Positions 46,001-56,356 of a stretch of DNA of 64,000 nt are shown here, in pieces. The notes beneath the pieces are model-generated. The model had not been told where the DNA came from and ran no database searches. It was given only the letters and a program-made list of their open reading frames with translations. The first letter of the stretch is position 1. Each line of letters opens with the position of its first letter. Source of the stretch: Lenzites betulinus (taxonomy: Eukaryota; Basidiomycota; Agaricomycetes; Polyporales; Polyporaceae); assembly GCA_022264855.1 (NCBI GenBank), contig JABYQU010000016.1:248001-312000 (forward strand), read 5' to 3'. The position numbers were made by a program, and so were the translations under genes.

Positions 46001-47068
46001 AAGACCTGAATCTTCAGAGTGCGTTTGAGTTTTGCGTCGGACCACAGACCTGCCCAGGAGACTTCGAGCACCCGCCTAATGACGGGATATGGGTCCTGCC
46101 AGAGACCCTTGAAAATAATCGTGAAGGCATCCCGGTGCTGCTCGAGGAAGGCGGTTTTCACTGAAGGAGTTGTCGTTGTGTCGAGGAACGAGAGTACGAG
46201 GATCATGTAGAGCGTTCTGATATCTGAAAAGCCAGCCAGTGTCAGAACTGACAACGAGCCTCATTCCAAAATAACAACATACCTGGCCGCAGAAGCATGT
46301 CGCCATCTTCACCACCTTTGGATTTACGCCGCATTTGCAGAAGCCTTGGGAGGGACTAGTAGCATCGTGTTAAGGACCTCCAATCTATGTGACCAATGGG
46401 CTGAAGTGATCAGTCACCTTCATCTCCCACGCAAATGCGTCCAATACGGCCTTGCGTTCACGCCCACCGGCGAAACTTGTTACGCTATTGTACAGCTTCA
46501 AGGTGACCAGAATCAATTCTGTATGCTGCCCAGCTAGATACATGTTCAGTTGGTGCGTCCATTGCTGGGAAAGCAGTACGCGGAAGATGGGTTGAGCGTA
46601 TGTATGGTAGGTGTAGTGCGAGGAGAGCAAGCTGAGGAGCGCTGCAAAGACGGCAATTGTAGCGGCAAGGAGGGACGTTTGCCGCTGCGGGGGTATGAGA
46701 CACAGTATGGGTGAGAGTATGATGATACATACAGAGTTTGCCGACTCCCAGATCTGGAACAGCTCCTGCGCTCCCGGGTCTGCTTCTAGCCATTCTCTTG
46801 CAAGCACTAGCCGTTCATCGTTGACCGCCACGGACCTCTCGGAGGTCTTTACTGTCAGCTGGTTTCTCAACGCGGTGAGACCTATTCCATATGTCAGACA
46901 TAATATAGTGATCAAAGGGGGATATGACACACTTTCGATGAGTCCCGCCTCGCTCTGTGCCTTCAGTGCCCGCTGTATATCACTCGCCGCATGGTATTTA
47001 TAGCCTTGTTTTGACGAGACGTCAACCTTGCGCTTTTTGGACGATGGTTGCTGCTCGCGGGTGGGCAT
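40056..47068 (-). CDS. URB1: URB1/NPA1 nucleolar pre-ribosomal-associated protein
   Basis: Very large HEAT/ARM-like scaffold of early pre-60S particles in the nucleolus. About 7 kb with more than a dozen short introns, roughly 1,900-2,000 residues. Start MPTREQQPSSKKRKVDVSSKQGYKYHAASDI has the basic nuclear signal; the Npa1 N-terminal domain follows (FAGGRERKAVLDAFAWEMKSLPRLLQMRR, VKTAFLEQHRDAFTIIFKGLWQDPYPVIR, VPADVVHHFLLALCSHPGAGLCFHDRGWYPRE, KILANVVKTLKVNEDPRQQELALKILAACPELI). A coiled, acidic region (QEVERALEEDEEEGLWTRRRHEL) and long helical repeats make up the middle, ending near 40056 with WKTAEWDMLASRLLIWRSIAG. Intron boundaries in the middle were not all resolved, but successive exon-sized frames cover the region on this strand. 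The family call rests on the N-terminal domain and overall size. Confidence 0.88.
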
Positions 47069-48003
47069 CGCAGCAATATTGATACTGCGGCTCCCGAAGT
47101 GAGATATCGTAGTGTCAAGCTACTTGTCACAGTATCTTGCAGACTCGCAGACTCGCAGACTAGGCTGAAGGGAACGAAGTTCTGATATGCTCGAGTTCTT
47201 GATGAAGCAAGCAAGACGAGAGAGGTTGCGTCCAAAAGACTACGAAGATCAGATGAAACCAGAACGCATGAGCCAGATCACAGAGCAGTATGGGACGCAG
47301 CTGAAGCTTGCAGTGAGCAGAAGCCGAACAAGCTGTGGCGTATGAGCGCCTTCTACTTTTTTGGATTACATAACGTACGCGACGCTGGTGGCAGTGCGCG
47401 CGTTTAGCGTTCCATCCGACCGGATGCGGACGTGGATCCACAGTCCAGTAATCGTACACCAAGTCGGAAAAGAATAGCAGCGCTCTCAGGCGGGGAGAGA
47501 GGTACGTGGCTTCCTCTGCGCCATACCCAGACCAATACTATACACGGCGAATATCTGCTTACCGGCACTTGCTGATTAAGGACTTGAAGATCTACTTGTT
47601 CCCTACTTCGAGAACGGGACCAACTTCCACGTCACCCGGTCGAGACAACAGAACATCCGGGAAATTTGCACTCCCCTCATGATATCTCAATCCTTTCGTA
47701 CATTTAGGACATTGGTGCCACGAGGCTGCCACTGACTCAGATGAACAAAGCAATCACCATTGGTCACGGTGCCCATTGTTCTCTTTCTTTCTTTGGGTTC
47801 GGCTAGCATCCGTTTCTACTCCGATACAGATCTGAGTAGGATCTTGCTTGTTTTGGCGCGACGCGACGCGACGCGCTCTCCCAACCACAGGTCACTGTTG
47901 AACCTTCGGCGCTTTCTCTGTTCCAACCTCTTCTCATCCCCAACCGTCCTCCTCCCCCGTCGACGGCCCTCCGTGGCACCGCCTCCCTTCTTTTGCACTC
48001 TCA
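47069..48003. other. Divergent spacer between URB1 and the FunK1 gene
   Basis: About 930 bases, expected to hold both promoters. A short tandem repeat lies at 47138-47160. The plus-strand frame from 47760 is in phase with part of the FunK1 protein and may contain its first exon (see that entry). Confidence 0.4.
47138..47160 (+). repeat. Short tandem repeat (GCAGACTC)
   Basis: Nearly three copies of an eight-base unit just upstream of the URB1 start. Simple-sequence repeat. Confidence 0.55.
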
Positions 48004-50612
48004 ATGGGGCTTCATCATGCGGCAATTACGGAGGAGATGCAATTGCAAGACTTCGAGGAGCAATTCTTTCCTACTTCGACAAGGACTTTTGCAAACGAGT
48101 CTCTACACCCGTCGACCAACTTAGCCAAGCATCTCAAAAGCCTTCTGATCAGAGATGATCTGTGCTACGTACCTCGCTGGACATTGGAGAAGCGTGTTTC
48201 AGTTTCTCTGGTGCGTGTGATCTTCATGAACAACTCAAACACAACTCAACCATGCCCAGCTTGCAGGCATCAAGGTCCACGATCTCGCCCCAGGATATTG
48301 CGGTCGAATCAAACTTCTCTGGAATAACGCGAGCAAGTTATCCGACACGGCCGCTCTGGTATTGCTCTACAAGGAGAGAGACGCCTCCAAGTGTGACACG
48401 TACAACGACCGCACATGGAGTCGTGTGCGAACGTTCATCCACATTGCGAGCGGCAGCACTCGAACCGATCCATTCAACGACGAAGACACGGCGGACGACT
48501 CAGATGACCCCTGGAAGGCAGGCCGCGAGACGGCACGGGCGCAAATCCTCTCGGCCGCGAGCTCGATGTTTGGCTTTGGATACCGACATTTCTTCTACAT
48601 GATATACATCAACGACAACCAACTCCGCGCCGTGCGTGTGGACCACGCCGGGGTCATCATCAGCAAGCCTGTCGACTATGTCGAAGATTTCAACGTCCTC
48701 CCGCGCCTCCTCTGGCACTTCTCCCAGCTTAATGACGCGCAACAGGGTCTGGACCCGACCGCTACGTTGCTCGAACCGTTTTCTGCGGACTACAAGCTGA
48801 TGGAAAAACTCGGAGAGGACGACTACACGCTCGACATCGACCATACAGAGGGTACCACCCCCACTCCTCTCACCCCGAGGCGCGTCTACGAATTGCGCCC
48901 TTGCCCCCCTTCCACTTCCGGCAAGACGATACCCTCCGCTACCCCTAGATCACGCGCGCCGCAAGGATCCGTCGACCCCCGCGTGTTCGAATATGTTCGG
49001 CGCGCCTTCGAAAAGTCTATTTCCGCAAAATGGCCGCGATATCGCTTAAAGGTTGGCGAAGAGGGACGCGAGTTTCTTGTTGCGCAACCTGCCGTCCGTA
49101 CGAATGAGTCGCCATTCGGCCGTGATTGCAGGGCGTACATTGCGGTGGACCGCGCGACGCGGCAGCTTGTGTGGCTGAAGGACTCGTGGAGACCGTCTGT
49201 TGAGTGCAGCCGCCCGGAAGGGGTTATCCTCCAAGCCTTCGCCAACGACCCCAAGCTTTACGTCCCCACGCTCGTATGCCACGGTTATGTCCGTCAACAG
49301 GCCGTCGCGCAGGATCCCCCAGCTTCGCGTGCAGCCCCGCAATCTGCTGCTCAGGCAACTTCGAAGAAGACAGGTTCTATTCACGCTGGATCCAAGCGCG
49401 CCAGAGAAGACGACGTAGAAGGAGACCAAGTTCAACCCGGGGCCAAGAAACGCTCACGGTTCGGAGTCAACCCCTTGCCGGCGTACCGGCATTATCGTCT
49501 CGTCGTCAAGGAGGTATGCCTCGAGTTGGATCAGTTCACCAGTGGTTGGCAGCTGGTTCGTTTGATATATGATTGCATTCGAAGTAAGCCCTCTCCGATT
49601 TTCCACAAGCATATCTGTGCTAAGGCGATCCCCCGAAAATTAGCACACTCTAGGGCATATAAACACTACGGCCTCTTGCACGGCGACATCAGCCCTTGGA
49701 ATATTCTCATCTGCCCAACGATCACCAAGAAGGACGATAAAGAGATCGTTGTCTGGCGCGGCATGCTGATCGACTGGGAGCTTTCCACATTTGCGCATGG
49801 GAAGAAACCTATTAATCCATCGGGCGACGGTGAACCAATCGTGAGCTTCCAACTTTCTCATCTGTTTCTCAACACAACGCTTATACAAGCAACAGATGAG
49901 CTGGGAATTCGCGTCCGTCCAGCGCATTAACCACCCCAGCTGTCCGAACACGGTGGAAGACGAGCTCGAAGCGTTCTTCTACGTCTTGGTCTGGAACGCC
50001 GTCCGGTACCTGTCGCACAGTCTGCCAGAGGTCCTCGTCGCACCCTTCTTGGCATACTGTTTCGACACCTTCTTCCGATACCCCGACGACACGGTGGCCC
50101 CCACCAGCTGCAAAGCGGATATCATCCGAGACGCACAGCTACGCTACGCCAACCGGGAGATCACCTTCTCCCACGATGACCACGGACGACCGCACCCACT
50201 CAATGACCTCGTGTTCGAACTGCTCCAGCGCTTTCAAGCTCGATACGCTATGATCAAGCAGGAAAGGCCGACCGGCGAAGAGCGCGGCCCAGCTGGTGGC
50301 GAGCATGCGATGCCTGGCGTCCCCGCCGAAGGCAGAGCAGTGCTACGGGAGACACAGACCCTCGCAACGTCTCCCGGACAACCGACGCAGCCCGTCCGGC
50401 GTACGAAGGCTCGCACGGTCAAGACGCGCGAGCTCGCACGGAGTCTGCAGTCGCATGCGGATGTGGTACAGCTGTTCGCGGCGTCGGCGATGAGGAAAGA
50501 CTGGCCGATGAACGACAAGGGAGTCGACCAGCTTGCGGGGACGGACTACGAGAACAAGCGCAAGTTCATTGACGTAGGTGAGGATGGTGCTCCGCTCGTG
50601 GAGGACGCTTGA
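48004..50612 (+). CDS. FunK1-type fungal protein kinase, 5' end unresolved
   Basis: Member of the FunK1 kinase family, expanded in mushroom-forming fungi. From 48278 the frame reads GIKVHDLAPGYCGRIKLLW, then SSMFGFGYRHFFYMIYI, RAYIAVDRATRQLVWLKDSWRP with the candidate ATP-binding Lys, VPTLVCHGYV, YRHYRLVVKEV, the catalytic loop LLHGDISPWNILIC (His-Gly-Asp), MLIDWELSTF in place of DFG, and after a GTGAGC...CAACAG intron SWEFASVQRI and EDELEAFFYVLVWNAVRYL, all FunK1 landmarks. A 60-base stretch at 49584-49643 is a stopless probable intron. The C-terminal 110 residues are Arg/Lys-rich. The 5' end is unclear: the frame phase-linked to the first known exon carries a TGA at 48156-48158, so either an intron is unplaced or the gene is damaged there. 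Confidence 0.78.
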
Positions 50613-53600
50613 GGAGTCGGCCAAGGTGTCAAGATATGAGTGACAACGAACTTGGCCGGGCCCGTCGATATGGAAAGCGTCGCTTCTCTTTGCGAAGGAC
50701 GTGCAAGTTGTAGGTTTGGATGGACAGCGCGGACAGTGATTGTATCGATGATCTACATGTAGCGATGTTTCCACGGGAGCACCTGAATCGTGTGTGTACC
50801 GAGTTCCCGATTTGAGTATCTGTGTATATTAGTGTTCACGCAGTCTTTATGCTATGTGCTGCACAAGGTCGTATGCGGTGACGATGGCTGTTATCGTGCA
50901 TCCATGAGCTGTGCTTCCAGTGGCGTCGCAGTACGGCTATGCCAGATCAGACGTACAAGTTTCATTCGTCTGCGGCTGCTATCAAAGAAGCTCCACAGGT
51001 ACAGGGAATGCACACGTATCCGAAGAATACGCCAAGGTGTTTGTTGATTTTGCTTGCCCCGGAAATGGTTCCTGTGGTAGCGCCACAGCAAAGAGGTCCT
51101 CAGCGTTGAGATTCTTCGACGACCTGGGTATACATATTGCACACACGCCAACGTACCGGCGATTACATATAAGTAGCCCTTGCCTATGGCTTTGGGCACC
51201 GCGAGAAGAGCTGAGCCAACACTGACAAAGGCTTCAGCGTGTACTGCGACAGACGCCGGTGTATAAGAACACGAACCTCATGATTTCGGGGACCGGGGCG
51301 TTTACTGTGACGAAGTCGGTCGCGCGAATGAGTTCCGGAACCGAGAGAAAGCCGTACGAGAGAGAGGAGTGATGTTCGTCGATATTCTTGGGCCTCTGCG
51401 AGCTGCGCTTTTTGAAGTCATGGACCCTGTTGCACAGCCTTTTCTCCACAGCACGGTTGGCAGGAGACGCAGATGCGTATCACGGACATTGGAACGAGGC
51501 TGCGGGGTAAACACGGCTTATTTCGAGTTATACTCCCTTCCATCAGGTCGAGGTACAGATGGCATGGATGATCGTGATGTTCACGGATCGCCAACCTCTC
51601 GCGGAGTCTCGATCGCAGCATATGCAGCGCGTTATCTGCCATACCACTCCGTGAAGGTTTTAAGGCATGTGTGCGCAATCACCCACCGGGATACTGTCGG
51701 TGTGCAGATGGGTTGTGGTAGCTTCAGCTATCTTGATGATCTCTTCAATCATTGAGTGGAACGTGTATGTCAGCTATTGCATCCAGAGATGAGTAGAGCC
51801 ACGAAGTTGGGAACGAACACCTGTGTCGTCATTTGATACGAGATTTTTGGAAGTCGGGATTGTCAGCGTAGCCAGTATGCACCAGGTGTGGTCTGCTGTG
51901 CAACGGTCATGCTAGAGGTTATGTGTTATCCATGGGGTTCGAATGACCACATAAAGGACAAACGCTGGTCGACGCACGAAAGTCGCGAGTGGCTGGTTCA
52001 TATACGACGCGTCGCGTTGTGGTGGGTATACGCCATCACGTGCCATGACTACGCGTCGGTGGCTGCGAGACTATTAATGCAGTCCGGCGTGGGATCAGGA
52101 AGCACGCAGGGAAGTACCGAGGGAAGTACCGTCTATTTGACGAGCCACGGCCACCGGCAGCATTGGTTGCCAAACGGCGTAGGAGCGTAGGAAGGGTTTC
52201 GAGGCTGAGTCGTAGCGGTTGCGCAGCAAGCGATGCCCGAAGACAGCTTCTGGAGAGTCGGAAGGCGAAGTGATTGCGCTAACGGGATCCTGTGGTCAAA
52301 CTTTATACACATGCTGCGTTTGATTGGACACCGCCGCCTGACCGGACGCTGTCAGAGTGCTGATGTTGGTGTTGAACAGACTTGCAGGAAGGTGCGCGAA
52401 CGAGATATGTCCCCAGCAGCCCAGCGCAAGGGGAGAGCGGGCAACCTGCTGGACTACATACGACCTAGGGAAAAATAAGACTGAGAAGCAGGCTACATAA
52501 TCGGCTGGTACTGCGTTCGCGAGCGGACTTGTCGACAACACAGTTTCGAAGCAACGCGGTAGCAGCATCCCATCAGACCCCAACCCGCGCGTGTTCAATT
52601 CATTGCACGGGCGACGTAAGATCCCAACGGCAGAACAACACTCAAGCGTCGTCGGCTACCAATGTCCGTCCTCATGATGATCGTCGCACCATGAACATAG
52701 GCACGGTGCTGTGGCACCAGGACGGCGTGCATCTCAAGGTGCAAGTTGTCCCGAGCACAACACAAGGTTTGTGGCTTGTGTTCGCCCACCGTCCGCGGTA
52801 AAGCGGTGTGGTAACCCCTTTGTGCTGCGCCGAGATGTGAATAAGCCTTGTGAGATCTTGTGAGATATGGGGAGTGAGTGTGTGAGCGAGTGAAGGGAAA
52901 GAGCTGGCTTCGTCGACCGACTCCTTTGGATTATTTCTGGCGGACAGACGCGCCCTGCATGCGTCGGGGATCGGGATGAGACCCGATTGTGACCCTTGGA
53001 GGGGCGATGTCGAGGAGGAGGTGAGACCGGGCTTTGTGAGGGGAGAGTCAGGGTCCGATCACTGAGCGAATGGGCGGGACGGGCTGAGGTAAGCAGTGTA
53101 CTGAACGCCCGGCGGAAAGGGCTCAGCCGCCAATCCACAGAGTGTCCACAGCGCTGATGGCGCGCCCATCGTCTTCTGTGCTCATCCTGCAGCGCACAAT
53201 GCCCCGTGCTGATTGCAACTCTCCGCGATCGCGTCCAGTCAGGCTCGGGACAGCGCGCAGACGGCTGACAAGATCACGGTCTTGACAGAGCGCACAGGCG
53301 GCCTGCGACACGCACTGCGCTCGACGCCGACGACGGTGCCACGCCCGACCCGGCCATCTGTCACTCACTCGCGAGTCGCGATTCGCGATGGGCTCTCGAC
53401 GCATGCGCTGGAGACGCGCTGACCGCAGGGCCTCCCAGCTGCGTCCCCAGGCGCGTTACGTACCCGTAGCGCGAACGCGGCGCGCGTTCGGTGACACACG
53501 GCTCTCCCGGTCAGTCGCCCCTCGGACTCCTCTATGCTTGAACGACGACGGCTGACGAGCGCGCCGACCGGGCGAGGTGCAGATCGCATCCGGGACTCAG

Positions 53601-53922
53601 GAGAAATTCCGAATTGCAGTGGAGTGGCATGCGTGAGAGCGGGGCGGGCGCTGGGGACGAGGAGGCGTGCTCGCCCTGCCCCAGCCCCTGCCCTTCTCCC
53701 GAGTCCGTCCCCGCCATTGGCCCATCACCTCCGTTGCCGTCGTTTCACCATCGAGATTCGGGCGTTCGCGCAGCGCCGCACAGGGCCCCTGTTCTCCCAC
53801 ACTTGCGCTATTTAAGCCTCCTATGCCGCCTCCCTCCCTCCCCAGCCCCCTTCGTCCTTCTTCCTCTCCGCACCTTAGACCGCCCCTAACTCTTTTTACT
53901 TTCGTCTCGCCTACCATCTGCG
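50613..53922. other. 3.3 kb without a supported gene
   Basis: Short frames on both strands. On the minus strand 51500-50890, successive fragments with a hydrophobic segment (AVPKAIGKGYLYVIAGTLACV) might be a decayed membrane protein, but no family was recognised. A ten-base unit GGGAAGTACC is repeated around 52110-52135. The right end (52800-53900) is GC-rich and pyrimidine-rich toward the cupredoxin gene; a TATTTAAG at about 53809 is a possible core promoter. Confidence 0.4.
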
Positions 53923-54834
53923 ATGCGTTACGCTGCTTCCCTCACCGCTCTCACCCTCGCCTCCGTGGCCCTCGCTCAGGACGTGACCGTAAGTCTCTCC
54001 CTCCCTCACATCTCTTGATGTTGGCTCACTTCGACGGGCACGCAGATCCATGTTGGTTCCGACGCCAACGGCGCACAGGCGTTGGCCTTCACCCCGGCCA
54101 ACGTGACCGCCTCCGCGGGCTCCGTTATCACCTTCGTGTTCGATGGTATTCCGGGCAACCACACTGTTGCCCAGTCCGCGTTCGCCAAGCCGTGCGAGCC
54201 CCTCGCGGGTGGCTTCGACTCTGGCTACATCGCCGTGCCGGCCACCACTGACAAGACGGCCTCGTTCCCGACGTTCAACCTCACCGTCACCGATGCCTCC
54301 AAGCGTGAGTTTCTCTCTGTTGCCTTCGTACGCTAGACGTTGACAATGTGTCGGCAGCCATCTGGTTCTACTGCGCCCAGCAGAACCCCGCGCCTCACTG
54401 CCTCGCCGGCATGGTTGGGTAGGTTGCACGCGCACACCTCGCGCCGTTCGACGCTGACCACCCGTTCTCGCAGCTCCATTAACGCGCCCGCGACCGGCAA
54501 CACCTTCGACGCCTTCGTCTCTGCGGCGAAGGCGGCCGCGAGCGTTGTCCCGCCCTCCCCCGCCCTCAGCGGTGTGGGCGCGCTCGCCACCGCGGCCCCC
54601 GGCCCCCTCGTGAGCGGCTTCTCCGGCGCGGCTGTCCCCACGGGCACCCTCCCCGCCGCCGCGTCCGGCAGCGCTGCGTCTGGCAGTGGCTCCGCCTCGG
54701 GCTCTGCGACGGGCTCCGGCTCTGGCACCGGCGCGCCCGCGGCCACTGGCTCGAACAACGCTGCGTCGGCCACGCTCTCCATGAGCGGCTTCGTCGCGTT
54801 CGTCGCGGCCGCGTTCGGTGTTGCGCTCGTCTAA
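53923..54834 (+). CDS. Secreted GPI-type cupredoxin, serine-rich
   Basis: Cell-surface blue-copper-fold protein of the fungal extracellular serine-rich group. Four exons (53923-53988, 54046-54304, 54358-54418, 54474-54834) total 249 codons, 248 residues. A signal peptide (MRYAASLTALTLASVALAQ) is followed by a plastocyanin-like domain, ALAFTPANVTASAGSVITFVF, with likely copper ligands His (IPGNHTV), Cys (WFYCAQQNPAP), His (PHCLAG) and Met (AGMVG), then a Ser/Gly/Ala/Pro-rich stalk with GSGSASGSATGSGSG and a C-terminal hydrophobic tail (GFVAFVAAAFGVALV) typical of GPI signals. Codons are strongly GC-ending and the 5' leader is pyrimidine-rich, suggesting high expression. Role not known; possibly wall or copper related. 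Confidence 0.9.
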
Positions 54835-56356
54835 GGCGGGGCGGGTCGTCAAAACAGCGGTGGGGGTGGTGGAGAATTACTAGTTAATGGCCGGTCTCCT
54901 ATCGTATACCACGGTGCAGCGCGGACTGCCTACCCTACTTTCTCTCGTGCTAGTGCTCGTGTTTGGTTGCGGTCTTGTCGACAGTCTGCGGGGCAGGGAG
55001 AATGGACGATGCTGTCTCTCACTCGCGGGTGTCCGCTGCGTGCAGGGACGCGCTATTTTCGCGCGCGGAGAAGGCCAGGTTGTATTTCTCGATCGACCCG
55101 GGGGTCCGGATACTTCGGGGGCACACTAGTCGAGACCCGAGAACACCGTCGTGCCGTTATGAATCGCGCCCTCGGGCTTCGCGAGGGGCCAGTGCCAAGT
55201 CGACAGCGGGCGACGGTGATGGTAACGACCGGATCGCCGCAGCTTACGCCCCCCTGCATCGCACCGGCCGAGGGTGGGCAAAGGGGCTGTGCGCCCATGC
55301 GGCCACCAGCATTCAGTCGCGCGCGGGGGCCACCGTCTGAGGCGTGCATCACTGCTGGTCAGCGACATCGGGCGCGCGGGCGATCCGCGCAGAAGAGAGG
55401 GGACGGCAGCTGAGACAATTGCGCGGGGTCTCGAGCTCGTTCGTGCAGCTGGGTTCTGCCCGGCTGCCCAGGATGCTGCTGCTGCGCGTCGCGGCGTGGC
55501 GTGGCGCTGAGAGTCAATCAGTCATTCGTCAGACTCTGACTCTCGGGACACTTCCGAGTGGCCGACGCGCTGGCTTCGCGCTGCGGAGGCTCTAGCGCGG
55601 CGCGCGACAAAGAGGTGCGTGCTTGTTGGACGCGAGGCGGGGCTGCAACTTCTCAAGATCTCACTGCGCACGGCGACGGCGACGGCGACAGCGTCAGCAA
55701 GTGCACGTCGGACGCGCTTCAGTTCGCCGTTCCCAGGCCCGCTCCATTCCCACATCTTCGCGGGGCACCCGTCGCTGACAGCGGACACATGCCTACCACG
55801 CCCGCCTCGCGTCGTCCAGCGAGCTCGTCGCGATTTGACGGGTAACACTGGGCGTGGGGTGCGGGCCTGGCGCTGGCCACGCCCGAGCGGGCCTGGCAGG
55901 CTGGAGCCTGGGGAAGAGACCAACATGCGCCCCAGGAACGATATGTGATATGGGCAGGTCAGAGGGCGGTCGGGGATTCAGGCGGGCTGCCGCTCGTGCG
56001 CGACACACGCGGCGACGCGGGGCGCAGTGGGCACTCGACCACCGCTTTAGGGGCAGGGCGCTGTGCGCCTGACCGCGCGGGCGTGAACCTGCGTGAACTC
56101 AACTAGCACGTCCATCGCCGGTGTGGCTATGGTGTTGCCAATTGGATGGATCAGCTCGAACGCACGAGCACGCCATGGGACGCGTTCGACTTCGCCTTGT
56201 ACTATACAAGGTTTGATCCATTCAAACGGCGGTGTACAGAACTCACTTAATTACACAGAACCAAGCTCTAACTTTGAGGCGTCACGGGTATTGGGTGCCG
56301 GGTACGTACGTAGCTGCAGACAAACTTCGAACGGGCCAAGACGCTGGGCGGCGGAC
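54835..56356. other. GC-rich spacer, no gene seen
   Basis: About 1.5 kb of GC- and CpG-rich sequence. Many overlapping frames are open on both strands simply because stops are rare at this composition; none has a family motif or splice-linked partner. Confidence 0.45.

Noticed and set aside
47855..47875. Short CGACG repeat before the FunK1 gene
   Set aside because: Only about three five-base units within GC-rich sequence; no sign of function.
50890..51500. Minus-strand fragments with a hydrophobic helix
   Set aside because: Could be a decayed membrane protein, but no family motif and no consistent splice path, so not annotated as a gene.
51925..51950. GGGGTTCGAATGACC, resembling a tRNA T arm
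   Set aside because: The flanking bases do not form the T stem and no acceptor or anticodon stem fits.
53911..54852. 313-codon open frame on the minus strand opposite the cupredoxin gene
   Set aside because: Arg/Gly/Glu-rich shadow produced by GC-rich codons of the real plus-strand gene; no motif and no splice support.
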